From positions 62,001 to 126,000 of the forward strand of contig SBGP01000010.1 in NCBI GenBank assembly GCA_006226595.1: 64,000 nt of DNA, given 5' to 3'. This DNA is from Deltaproteobacteria bacterium. GTDB taxonomy: Bacteria; Myxococcota_A; UBA796; GCA-2862545. Positions 14,607-23,152 of the stretch are shown in pieces. The position numbers and the translations under genes were made by a program. Numbering within the stretch: position 1 is the stretch's first letter; every line of letters begins with the position of its first letter. A model generated the notes under the pieces. The model worked only from the letters and a program-made list of their open reading frames with translations. It had not been told where the DNA came from and searched no databases.

Positions 14607-17044
14607 TGGCCACCGCCCGCAATCGCTTTCACGCCCTGGCCGAGCACGTGCTCGGCATGCGCTGGCTGTACCTGGCGCTGGTCGCCGTGCTCGTCGTCGG
14701 CGCGGTCTCCGCGATCTCGACGATGCTCCGGGTCGACAACAGCACGGAGTACTTCGCCGCCAGCGATGCCGAATCCAAGGCCTTCCTCGACGAGTTTCGC
14801 GCGGAGTTCGGCCGCGACGAGATGACCTACGTGCTCGCCGAGGGCGACGTGTTCACCGTCGAGTTCCTCACCCAGCTTCGCGAGCTGCACGAGTCGCTCG
14901 AGCGCTTCGACCTCGAGCTTCTCGACGCCGAGGAGCAGGAGGAGGCGACCGCGACCTTCGACGGCTTCGGCGAGGACGAGGGCTGGGGCGACGAAGCCGG
15001 CGGCTCGCTGGTCGACAAGGTCACCAGCCTGATCAACTTCCGGCGCACGGTCTCGGACGAGCGCGGCGTGCGGGTGGTCGGGTTCATGGACGAGCCGCCC
15101 ACCGCCGAGGAGCTTCCCGGCCTGTGGGAGACCGCGAAGAACGACCGCACGATGCTGGGCAACATCGTCGGCCATGGCGGTCACCACACGGTGATCGCGG
15201 TGAAGACCCGCATCCTGAGCGAGCGGGACTCGGACCGCGTGTCCGTGGCCCTGCGCGAGTACATCGAGCCCTATGAGGCCGAGGGCTTCGCCTTGTCGCT
15301 CACCGGCGCTCCGCCGATGAACGAGACGCTCAACCGCATGGTCATCGAGGACGTGAACCTGCTGATCACGCTAGCGACCTTGTTCATGATCGTCATGCTC
15401 TATGTGCTGTTCCGGCGCCCCATCGCCGTGATCGGACCGCTCGTGGTCGTCAGCTGCTCCTCCACCTTCACCATGGCCGCGATGGCCCTGGCCGGCGCCC
15501 CGCTCACGCTGCTCACCAACGTGCTGCCCGCGTTCATCTGCTGCGTGGGGCTCGGGGACTCCATCCACGTGGTGTCGGTGTGGCGAGATCTGCGAGCGCA
15601 GGGACTCGGCAACCGCGAAGCCATCGTCGAGGCCATCGGCAGCACCGGCACGCCCATCGTGCTCACCTCGCTGACCACGGCGGCTGGCCTCGCCTCGTTC
15701 TACCTGTCGTCGAGCCAGGCCACCCGCGAGGTCGGCGTCGCCGGCGCGTTCGGCGTGATGGCCGCGATGACGCTGTCGCTCGTACTGCTCCCGGCCATCC
15801 TCTCCTTCGCTCGCGGCGCCGTCGAGGCCAGCGAGCCCAAGGAGCGCGCGCCGGACCTCACCGACCGCTTCATCGCGGCGTGCACGAACCTGTCGCGCGA
15901 GCGTGGCCCCCGCACCGCGCTGCTCGCGACCGTGCTCGCCGGCGTAATCGTCCTGTTCTGGGGCCTCGCGAACCTCGGCGTGTATCACGACCCGCTCGTG
16001 TGGTTCGGCAAGGACAGCCCGGTCACCATCGGCATCGAGACCATGGATGCCGAGGTCGGCGGCACCGCGCCCGCGAGCATCGTCATCGACGCAAAGGACG
16101 CCGGCGTCCGCGATCTACGCGTGCTGAAGGCCATGGAGAAGCTCGAGGCGCACATCCTGCAGTACCGCCAGCCGGGCACCGGCGAAGCCGTCGTCACCAA
16201 CGTGAGCAGCGTGCTCGACGTGCTCCGCGAGACCCACCAGGCCCTCAAGGGCGGCGCCGAGGCCGAGTACCGCTTGCCCGAGAGCCAGCGCGGCGTGGAC
16301 GACACCCTGCTCGTGTTCGAGAACGCCGGACCCGACGAGCTCGCCGAGTTCGTCACCGGCGACTACAGCCGCGCGAAGATGGTCGTGCGCCTGAAGTGGA
16401 TGGACGCCAGCTCCTACCAGCCGTTCGCGGCTCACGTGGACGCCGGTGTGGACGAGTTCGTCGGTGAGCTCGCCGAGGTGAACTCGACCGGGACGATCTA
16501 CAACGTCCTGCGTGTCGTCGACTCGCTGATGACCGATCTCGCAAAGAGCTTCACCGGCGCGCTCCTCGCCATCACCGTGATGATGATCGCGCTGTTCGGA
16601 CGGCTCAAGCTGGGTCTCATCGCAATGTTGCCCAACCTGCTGCCCATCCTGTTCCTGCTCGGGTTCATGGGGCTCACGGGCATCGCCATCGACTTCAACA
16701 ACCTGCTCATCGCCTCGATCGCGCTGGGCATCGCCGTCGACGACACCATTCACTACGTCCACCAATTCAAGATCGGCTTCGACCGTACGGGCGACGCCGA
16801 GGACGCGATCCAGCGGGCCATCGCCCACACGGGTCGCGCCCTGGTGAGCACCACCGCGGTGCTCGTCATCGGCTTCGGCGTGTACCTGTCGTCGCGCCTG
16901 ATCAGCCTGCAGCGCTTCGGCCTGCTCATCGGCCTCGCGTGCATCGCGGCCCTGTTGTCCGATCTCATCGTGACGCCGGCCCTGCTTCGCGTGTTCTATG
17001 GCCGCAAGTCCCCTTCCCCTGGAGAAAGCCATGCGTCTGCGTGA
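14606..17044 (+). CDS. MMPL/RND family lipid exporter
   Basis: 812 residues, two halves each with one helix, a large periplasmic loop and a group of about five helices. The RND proton-relay style motifs are 'VGLGDSIHVVSVW' in the first half and 'LGIAVDDTIHYVHQFK' in the second. This resembles the hopanoid/MMPL-type RND transporters that move lipids rather than drugs. The GTG at 14606 overlaps the preceding TAG and has GGAGGA 5 nt upstream. Its 3' end overlaps the LolA-like gene by 14 nt. The first periplasmic loop has a very acidic insert around residue 115 (GFGEDEGWGDEAGG). Likely cargo is the lipid made by neighbouring enzymes. Confidence 0.87.
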   Translation: MATARNRFHALAEHVLGMRWLYLALVAVLVVGAVSAISTMLRVDNSTEYFAASDAESKAFLDEFRAEFGRDEMTYVLAEGDVFTVEFLTQLRELHESLERFDLELLDAEEQEEATATFDGFGEDEGWGDEAGGSLVDKVTSLINFRRTVSDERGVRVVGFMDEPPTAEELPGLWETAKNDRTMLGNIVGHGGHHTVIAVKTRILSERDSDRVSVALREYIEPYEAEGFALSLTGAPPMNETLNRMVIEDVNLLITLATLFMIVMLYVLFRRPIAVIGPLVVVSCSSTFTMAAMALAGAPLTLLTNVLPAFICCVGLGDSIHVVSVWRDLRAQGLGNREAIVEAIGSTGTPIVLTSLTTAAGLASFYLSSSQATREVGVAGAFGVMAAMTLSLVLLPAILSFARGAVEASEPKERAPDLTDRFIAACTNLSRERGPRTALLATVLAGVIVLFWGLANLGVYHDPLVWFGKDSPVTIGIETMDAEVGGTAPASIVIDAKDAGVRDLRVLKAMEKLEAHILQYRQPGTGEAVVTNVSSVLDVLRETHQALKGGAEAEYRLPESQRGVDDTLLVFENAGPDELAEFVTGDYSRAKMVVRLKWMDASSYQPFAAHVDAGVDEFVGELAEVNSTGTIYNVLRVVDSLMTDLAKSFTGALLAITVMMIALFGRLKLGLIAMLPNLLPILFLLGFMGLTGIAIDFNNLLIASIALGIAVDDTIHYVHQFKIGFDRTGDAEDAIQRAIAHTGRALVSTTAVLVIGFGVYLSSRLISLQRFGLLIGLACIAALLSDLIVTPALLRVFYGRKSPSPGESHASA

Positions 17045-17837
17045 CCTGCTCGTCCTCGCCGCGTTCCTCGCCTCCCCGGCCTGGGCCATCTCGCCCGACA
17101 GCACCGATGCCGACGCGATCATGCGCGAGGTCGAGGACCGCGACCTCGGCGACCGCGGCACCTCCCGGATGCAGATCGTCGTCACCGACAAGGCCGGCCA
17201 CTCGCGCACGCGCACCGTGCAGACCCGCGGCATGAAGTTCGACGGCGGCCGCCGCGAGCTGATGCTGTTCGACAGCCCGGCCGAGCTGCGCAACGCCGGC
17301 CTGCTCTCCGTCGACTTCGACGAGGGCTCCGCCACCGACGACCAGTGGCTGTACCTGCCGAGCATGAACCGTACGACGCGCATCGCCGGCTCCGAGAAGT
17401 CGAGCTCGTTCATGGGCACCGACCTCACCTACGCCGACATGACCAAGGCCGATCCCGACGACTATGCGTACACGATGGTCGAGGTGAACGCCGAGGCCGG
17501 TGGCGAGGCCGCGTGGCTGATCGAAGCGCGCCCGGTCACCGACAAGGCCAAGGAGGAGACCGGCTACCTCAAGACCCAGGTGTGGGTCAGCAAGGACAAG
17601 CTGGTGCCGCTGCAGGCGAAGGCCTGGGTCATCGCCGGCAAGAAGCTCAAGTACACCGAGTACAAGAACTGGAAGAAGGTCGACGGCGTGTGGATCGCCC
17701 ACGAGACCGTGGTCCGCACCACCCGTGACGGCGCACTGCTCTCCACGTCGGTACTCACCACGAGCGACGTGCGCTTCGGCGTGGACGACGTGACCGAGGC
17801 CGACTTCACGCAGCAGCGCCTGGAGCGCGGCCTGTGA
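17031..17837 (+). CDS. Outer-membrane lipoprotein-sorting (LolA-like) protein
   Basis: 268 residues with a signal peptide (1-19, cleavage after 'SPAWA'). The mature part has the LolA/LolB-like half-barrel pattern: 'ADAIMREVEDRD' at the start, 'RTRTVQTRGMKF', 'WLYLPSMNRTTRIAG' and 'SSSFMGTDLTYADM'. This family is often encoded beside MMPL transporters and probably shuttles a lipid through the periplasm. GGAGAAA lies 4 nt before the ATG at 17031, making that start better than the ATG at 16998. It overlaps the MMPL gene by 14 nt and the next gene by GTGA. Confidence 0.87.
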   Translation: MRLRDLLVLAAFLASPAWAISPDSTDADAIMREVEDRDLGDRGTSRMQIVVTDKAGHSRTRTVQTRGMKFDGGRRELMLFDSPAELRNAGLLSVDFDEGSATDDQWLYLPSMNRTTRIAGSEKSSSFMGTDLTYADMTKADPDDYAYTMVEVNAEAGGEAAWLIEARPVTDKAKEETGYLKTQVWVSKDKLVPLQAKAWVIAGKKLKYTEYKNWKKVDGVWIAHETVVRTTRDGALLSTSVLTTSDVRFGVDDVTEADFTQQRLERGL

Positions 17838-19321
17838 GCTTGGTCCTGCTGGCGCTGCTCGCCGCCCGCGCCGGCGACCCGAGCGAAGACGACTGGGGAA
17901 ACGACGACAGCATCGGGTTTCCCTCGTCGACGCCCTCGTCCGACGAGGACGACTGGGGTGAGGGCGACGACGGCTGGGGCGACGACGACGCCATCGGCTT
18001 TCCGTCCGACAGCAGCGCCCCGGCACCGCCCCCCACCCGCGAGTCGCCGATCCGCCTCGGTGGCACGGTGGTGAGCACGGACGTGATGTGGCTCCAGCGC
18101 CTCAAGGACGAGCCCTACGCGAGCTCCCGCAAGTCCTTCGACCCGCACCTGCGCATCGTCGAGGACAAGCTGCGCGTCGAGGTGAGCCTGCACTTCGAGG
18201 CCGACGCCCGCTACCTCGCCGAGGGCGAGGACCTCGATGACGCCACCTGGGAGGTGTACGCCTACCAGGCCGCTCCGCGCCTGCTGTTCGCCGATGTCGA
18301 GGTCCGTCCCGGCCTGGTCGTCTCGGCCGGTCGCCAGATCGTGTCCTGGGGCGAGGGCGTGGTCCTCTCGCCGCTCGACGTCATCAACCCCGCGGACCAG
18401 CGCGACCCGGGCCTCGGTGACCCCGACGACTTCAAGCTGCCCATCCTCATGGGTCGCGTCGACGGGCGCATCGGCGACCACGAGCTCGACGCCATCGTCG
18501 TGCCCGAGGCCTTCTTCGGGTACGTGCCGAACCCGACCGGTCCCTACGGTGCCCTCGACGACCTGCTCGCCGAGGCGAACATCCCGCCCGAGATGCTCGA
18601 GCCCTACACCATTCGCTACCAGCACGGCCAGCGTGGCACCGACCCGCGCAACTTCGAGGTCTACGGCCGGTGGCGCTACTTCGGGCGCGGCTTCGACCTC
18701 GGTCTGTACGCCGCCAGCCTGCTCGATGACGCCGGCCTGATCGTGTTCCAGGACGTCAGCGATGGCCTCGGCACCAACGAGAACGTCGACATCGTGCTCG
18801 ACCATCGCCGGTTCACGCTGCTCGGCCACTCCGGCACCGCCCTGCCTCACGAGGATCTGCTCGTTCGCTGGGAGCTGACCGCGGAGCTCGACCGCTGGTT
18901 CACGACCTACGAGTCGACGCCAGCACCGACCTTCGGCGAGGCCCAGGCGAGCATGGCTCGCGGCATGATCGGCCTGCAGTACAACGGCCTGCCGCGCACG
19001 ACCATCGATCTCGAGGCGACCAAGGGCCTGTTCTTCGAGCGTCCGCGTGGGCTGACCTTCGACGTCGACACCGAGATCTTCGCGCTGCGCGTGACCCACG
19101 ACGAGCTGCGCGAGCGCCTCGAGATGACCGTGCTCGCGATGCTGCTCGGCGCAGACCTGCTGTACGGCGGCGCCGTGCGCGCCGAGGTGAACTACGAGGT
19201 CGCCGACGGGCTGCGTGCCGGGCTCGGCGTCGTGCTCACCTACCCCGGAGACGAGCGCGGGCCGCTGTATGGTCTCGACGAGCACCACCGGGCCTTCGCC
19301 CGTGCCCGCTACGAGTTCTGA
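17834..19321 (+). CDS. Outer-membrane beta-barrel (porin/DUF1302-like) of the MMPL export operon
   Basis: 495 residues. A short signal peptide (about 1-12) follows a GTG start that overlaps the upstream TGA. The mature N-terminus is an acidic tract with two imperfect repeats of the pattern DDWG...DD(S/A)IGFP. From residue 75 on, alternating hydrophobic strands and a C-terminal Phe ('RARYEF') indicate a barrel assembled by BAM. With the MMPL pump and the LolA-like protein it would give a route across the whole envelope. No specific substrate motif was seen. Its TGA overlaps the next ATG (TGATG). Confidence 0.78.
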   Translation: MSLVLLALLAARAGDPSEDDWGNDDSIGFPSSTPSSDEDDWGEGDDGWGDDDAIGFPSDSSAPAPPPTRESPIRLGGTVVSTDVMWLQRLKDEPYASSRKSFDPHLRIVEDKLRVEVSLHFEADARYLAEGEDLDDATWEVYAYQAAPRLLFADVEVRPGLVVSAGRQIVSWGEGVVLSPLDVINPADQRDPGLGDPDDFKLPILMGRVDGRIGDHELDAIVVPEAFFGYVPNPTGPYGALDDLLAEANIPPEMLEPYTIRYQHGQRGTDPRNFEVYGRWRYFGRGFDLGLYAASLLDDAGLIVFQDVSDGLGTNENVDIVLDHRRFTLLGHSGTALPHEDLLVRWELTAELDRWFTTYESTPAPTFGEAQASMARGMIGLQYNGLPRTTIDLEATKGLFFERPRGLTFDVDTEIFALRVTHDELRERLEMTVLAMLLGADLLYGGAVRAEVNYEVADGLRAGLGVVLTYPGDERGPLYGLDEHHRAFARARYEF

Positions 19322-21042
19322 TGCCCCTCGCCCAGTCCTGGTTCGACCTGTACCCGACGCCGCTCGCCGACGACGCGCTGCTCGTCGCGTTGGACGCCGA
19401 GATGCAGGCCCAGACCGACGCGCTCGTCGACGCCGCGCGCGCCAAGGCCTACCCGAAGGCCGTGCTCGATGCGCTGCGGGCGCGGGGACTCGCGCAGGTG
19501 TTCACCGGCTCGGACGCGACGCCAGTGAGCTCGGCGCGCCTGTGCGCGCTCAACGCGATCAGCGCCCGCCACTCGGGAGGACTGGCCATCTCGCTGGGCA
19601 TCTTCTCGCTCGCCCTGCTGCCTGTGTACATCGCCGGCGACGACGCGCAGAAGGCCGAGGTGTTCGCGGCAGTGCGCGAGGGCGAGGCCGCGGGCCTGCT
19701 GCTCACCGAGCTCGACGCGGGCTCCGACCTGCTCTCGGTGCAGACCCGCGCCACGCTCGGGCTGCTCGTCGACGGCGCCTTCGTGCCGACCGAGGACGAG
19801 CCCACCCACCTGCGGGTGGTCGGCGAAAAGCACCTGATCAACGGCGGGCAGGTCGCGGAGGTCCTCGTCACCCTCGCCCGCTCTGGCGACCCGGTGGACC
19901 CCGACAGCCCGTTCGGCAGCACGCCACCGTTCACGCTGATGGTGATCCGGCGTTCGGAAGGCGGCGTCGAGCCGCTTCCAGCCTGGGACACGCTGCCCGC
20001 GCCAGGGAGCGACATCTCCGGCGTGAAGCTCGCTGGCGCGCTGGTTCCGCGACACCGCGTGCTCGGCAAGGAGGGCGGCGGCTTCGCCCTGGTCCAGCAG
20101 GTGCTCACCATGTCCCGCGGAGGCGTCGCCTCCCTCGCCGCCGGCGCGGCCCAGCGGGCCTGGGACCTCACGTGGGCGCACGCGAACGACCGAGTGCTCT
20201 ACGGCGAGCCCATCGTCGGGCTCGGCCCCATCGCCGATCACGTGCTGCGCACCGAGATGTATGCGCTGCTCGCGAATGCACTCGCCGCGAAGACCGGCGC
20301 GATGATGAACGCGCTCGGCCAGGCCGCGGGCTGGTACACCGCCGCCGCCAAGCTCGCGTGCTGCCAGCTCGCCGAACAGGCTGTCGACGAGGGCCGTCGC
20401 GTGCTCGGCGCCCGCGCGCTCGTCCACGAGCTGCCCTACGCCCAGCTCGTCCGCGACGTGCTGCTCTACGGCGTGTTCGACGGCACCTCCCACGTGATGC
20501 AGAACCACCTCGCCGGCATGGTGGTGCGCATGAAGCGCGGTAAGGGCCCCACGGTCGAGCGCCTGCGCGAGGTGTACGCGACGCCTCCCCAGGACATCTG
20601 CACCGCCGCCAGCCGCCGCCGCTCTCCGTTGCTGCTGCCGCTCGACGCTCACGTGCGCGAGCTCGCGACACTGCCGGGCGCCGACCTCGCCCCGCTCGTG
20701 TCCCTCGTGGATGCGCTGCTCGACGCCATCGACGCCGCGCGCGCGGGAGACGTGTGGCAGGCAGACCACGGCGTTCGTGCGCGCTTCGCGACCCACCTCG
20801 CCTCGGTCGAGGCCCTGCTCGCGGTGGCCGAGCTCGCCGACCCCGATCGCCGGGCCGCGCTCGGCATCTCCCACGGCGGCAGCGAGCCGACCGCCGTCGC
20901 CTACACCCTGGCGGCCTACGGGAGCGAGGTCGCCGCCGAGCTCGCGCGGACCTGTGCCCTCGCAGGGCTCGAGCCTCCCGCGGAGCCCGGCTTCGCCGCG
21001 GTGCTCGCAGCGGTCCGACGCGACCGCCTGGCCGCGCGCTAG
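19321..21042 (+). CDS. Acyl-CoA dehydrogenase family protein with C-terminal extension
   Basis: 573 residues; residues 1-405 are the acyl-CoA dehydrogenase fold ('AISARHSGGLAISLG', 'GLLLTELDAGSD', 'VPRHRVLG', 'MSRGGVASLAAGAAQRAWD'), and about 170 further residues form a helical extension seen in larger family members. At the usual catalytic Glu of the short/medium-chain branch ('YEGT'), this protein reads 'VFDGTSHVMQN', putting Asp387 there. It may desaturate an acyl-CoA or acyl-ACP of the locus, or act as a different flavoprotein. It is the last gene of the operon. The TAG overlaps the opposing TAG of psd in CTAG (21039-21042). Confidence 0.82.
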   Translation: MPLAQSWFDLYPTPLADDALLVALDAEMQAQTDALVDAARAKAYPKAVLDALRARGLAQVFTGSDATPVSSARLCALNAISARHSGGLAISLGIFSLALLPVYIAGDDAQKAEVFAAVREGEAAGLLLTELDAGSDLLSVQTRATLGLLVDGAFVPTEDEPTHLRVVGEKHLINGGQVAEVLVTLARSGDPVDPDSPFGSTPPFTLMVIRRSEGGVEPLPAWDTLPAPGSDISGVKLAGALVPRHRVLGKEGGGFALVQQVLTMSRGGVASLAAGAAQRAWDLTWAHANDRVLYGEPIVGLGPIADHVLRTEMYALLANALAAKTGAMMNALGQAAGWYTAAAKLACCQLAEQAVDEGRRVLGARALVHELPYAQLVRDVLLYGVFDGTSHVMQNHLAGMVVRMKRGKGPTVERLREVYATPPQDICTAASRRRSPLLLPLDAHVRELATLPGADLAPLVSLVDALLDAIDAARAGDVWQADHGVRARFATHLASVEALLAVAELADPDRRAALGISHGGSEPTAVAYTLAAYGSEVAAELARTCALAGLEPPAEPGFAAVLAAVRRDRLAAR

Positions 21043-21911
21043 GTGGCGATGCCGGTGCCCATGCGCACCAGCGTCTCGAACCCGTTGCCGGTGTTCGCGA
21101 GCAGATCCGCGTCCCAGGTCAGCGCGCCGGGCTCGGCGAGCAAGACCACCGTCGAGCCGCCGAAGCGGAACAGGCCCTTGGCCGCCCCGCGGGTGACGCT
21201 TCCGGGCGCGTAGTGCTGCTCGATGGTGCCGACGAGAAGCGCGCCGACCTCGACGAGCACGAGGCGTCCGAAGCGCTCGGTGTCCAGCGTCGACACCGTC
21301 CGGTAGTTCTCGAAGCTGCGCGCCCCGGCGCCGAGAGCGATGGGGTGCACCGAGTGCAGGCGCCCGTCGATCTCGCGGGTGTCGCTGGCGACGCCGTCCG
21401 CGGGGAAGTGGAACCAGTGGTAGTCGGCGGGGGCGAGCCGCGCGACGAGCACCGCCCCTCCCGCGAGGGGTGCCGCGACCTCGGCGTCCCCGACCAGCTG
21501 AGCGACAGTGACCCGGCTGCCCTTTACCGGCAGCGCCTCGCCATCGATCGCCGCATACGCGAGCACCCGCGCATCGCAGGGCGACACGAGCCGTGCTGGA
21601 TCCGGATCGACCGGACGCACGCCCTCGCGCAGGCGGCGGGTGAAGAACGCATCGAGGTTCGGATAGGCCGAGAGCGGCAGCTCGGCTTCGGTGGCGTCGA
21701 TGCCGAGCTTGGCCACGAACTCGGGAATGCGCTGCTTCGAGCGCGGAGAGCGCTGCCAAAGCCCGTACAGGCGGTTGGTGCTCCGCCGCGTGAGCACGTG
21801 GTCGGTGAGCCAGCGCACCCGGCGGTCCTCGTAGAGCACGTTGAGGGCGCTCCCCCCGAACACCCGCTCCTCGACGACCTCGCCTCGCTCGCGATCGACG
21901 TAGGCGGTCAT
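21039..21911 (-). CDS. psd: Phosphatidylserine decarboxylase proenzyme
   Basis: 290 residues. Hallmarks are 'LDAFFTRRLREGVRPVDPDP', 'VSPCDARV', 'YHWFHFPADG' and the C-terminal autocleavage site 'RFGGSTVVLL', where Ser253 would become the pyruvoyl group; the motif is GGST rather than LGST. The enzyme decarboxylates phosphatidylserine to phosphatidylethanolamine at the inner membrane. It pairs logically with the PssA-like gene at 11405. The ATG at 21911 overlaps the stop of the upstream GNAT gene (ATGA), so the acyltransferase and decarboxylase are co-expressed. A decarboxylase for a non-canonical seryl lipid is possible. Confidence 0.93.
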   Translation of the reverse strand: MTAYVDRERGEVVEERVFGGSALNVLYEDRRVRWLTDHVLTRRSTNRLYGLWQRSPRSKQRIPEFVAKLGIDATEAELPLSAYPNLDAFFTRRLREGVRPVDPDPARLVSPCDARVLAYAAIDGEALPVKGSRVTVAQLVGDAEVAAPLAGGAVLVARLAPADYHWFHFPADGVASDTREIDGRLHSVHPIALGAGARSFENYRTVSTLDTERFGRLVLVEVGALLVGTIEQHYAPGSVTRGAAKGLFRFGGSTVVLLAEPGALTWDADLLANTGNGFETLVRMGTGIAT

Positions 21912-23008
21912 CGCAGCTCGTAGAGGTGGTACGCGCGGCTGTGCTCGCCAGTGCGGTCGTAGCCGGTGCGGCCCTCCTTCGCGACGGCGCCAATGGCCTG
22001 CGCGAAGCCGTTCTCGAAAGCCGTGGGCATGTAGTCCACCGCCATCAGTGCCTGGGGCACACCCATCTTCCGGTAGGGCTTGCGCACGGTCATCGTGTGC
22101 ATGATCAGCCGCGGTCCGCGGTAGGGATTGGTCGCCGCGTCGAGCGCCGGCGTGGGAAGTCCGGCAGCAGCGCGCACCTGCGGCCCGAGGTCCGGGTAGG
22201 TGTAGCCGTAGGCCGCCGGCTCGCCCGCCGCGTCGAACACGAGGATCGGGCACGCGCCGGGCACGATAAGCGGCCGCAGCGGCTCGACGAGCTCGCGGTA
22301 CTCCTCGAGGCTGATCGGCGAGAACCCGAGGTTCTCCGAGAAGCCCTCCATGAGGATGGCATGGGTGATCGGCAGCACTTCGTCGAAGTCCTCGGCCGAC
22401 ACGAGCCGAATCGTGAACCCAGCCTGGTCGAGGGCCGCGCGCGGCACTGCGGTGGCCGCGGCGTGAATCGCCTTGAGGTGAGGGTCGAGCAGGTCCCAGG
22501 ACCGCCAACGCGCGAGCTTCTCGAAGCCGTAGCGCTCGAAGAAGGCCGGGTAGTAGGCCGGATTGTAGGGCTCGCCCAGGTACGGGATGGTGTCGAAGCC
22601 CTCGGTCATGAACCGGTAGTCGTCCCACACCGAGAAGTTCATCGGGCCCCACACCGTGGCGGCACCCTGCTCGCGAAGCCAGGCCACCGCGGCATCGAGC
22701 AGGGCCGCGGCCAGCGCGTAGTCCTCGGTGCACTCGAAGTAGCCGACCATGCCGACCGGCGTGTTCGGCGCCTGGATCCGCGCGTTGAGGATGGCCACGC
22801 AGCGGCCGGCAAGCGCCCCCTCTGCGTCGCGCACACCGAAAGCCTGGGCCTTGCCGTAGGCGAAGAAGGCGTGGTCCGGAGAGAGCTTGTGACGCAGGCT
22901 CTCGGGGTCCGAAGGGATCCACCGCGGGTCCGCCGCGTGCAGCGTCGCGGGCAGCCCGAGGAACGCTTCGAAAGCCTCGGTGCCCGGGGCGATCTGCTCG
23001 ACGCTCAT
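21908..23008 (-). CDS. GNAT-fold acyltransferase, possibly ceramide-synthase-like
   Basis: 366 residues with two GNAT-like halves. The central block 'GPMNFSVWDDYRFMTEGF' and 'EPYNPAYYPAFFERYGFEK' is a strong family signature, and the second half carries 'HTMTVRKPYRKMGVPQALM' as the acyl-CoA-type binding loop. From memory, the bacterial ceramide synthase of Caulobacter belongs to a GNAT family with this look, and sphingolipid loci there also carry a dedicated ACP and an acyl-AMP ligase, as this region does. N-acylation of an amino lipid is therefore plausible, but a database comparison would be needed. GGAGAG lies before the ATG at 23008. It is coupled to psd. Confidence 0.78.
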   Translation of the reverse strand: MSVEQIAPGTEAFEAFLGLPATLHAADPRWIPSDPESLRHKLSPDHAFFAYGKAQAFGVRDAEGALAGRCVAILNARIQAPNTPVGMVGYFECTEDYALAAALLDAAVAWLREQGAATVWGPMNFSVWDDYRFMTEGFDTIPYLGEPYNPAYYPAFFERYGFEKLARWRSWDLLDPHLKAIHAAATAVPRAALDQAGFTIRLVSAEDFDEVLPITHAILMEGFSENLGFSPISLEEYRELVEPLRPLIVPGACPILVFDAAGEPAAYGYTYPDLGPQVRAAAGLPTPALDAATNPYRGPRLIMHTMTVRKPYRKMGVPQALMAVDYMPTAFENGFAQAIGAVAKEGRTGYDRTGEHSRAYHLYELR

Positions 23009-23152
23009 GCTCTCTCCTACGCAGACATCCGGACCACCGTCCGGGTCCCGCCTGATAGCACAATCGCGACCCCCGGCGTACCGCGAAACCACCGTTGCTT
23101 CCTGCCGCGCGCGGTCGCCAGCCGGGCTATGACGGCGACCACAGGAGCCTGC

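Noticed and set aside
16998-17030. Upstream ATG start for the LolA-like gene
   Set aside because: It would add 11 residues before a perfect signal peptide, and GGAGAAA fits the ATG at 17031.
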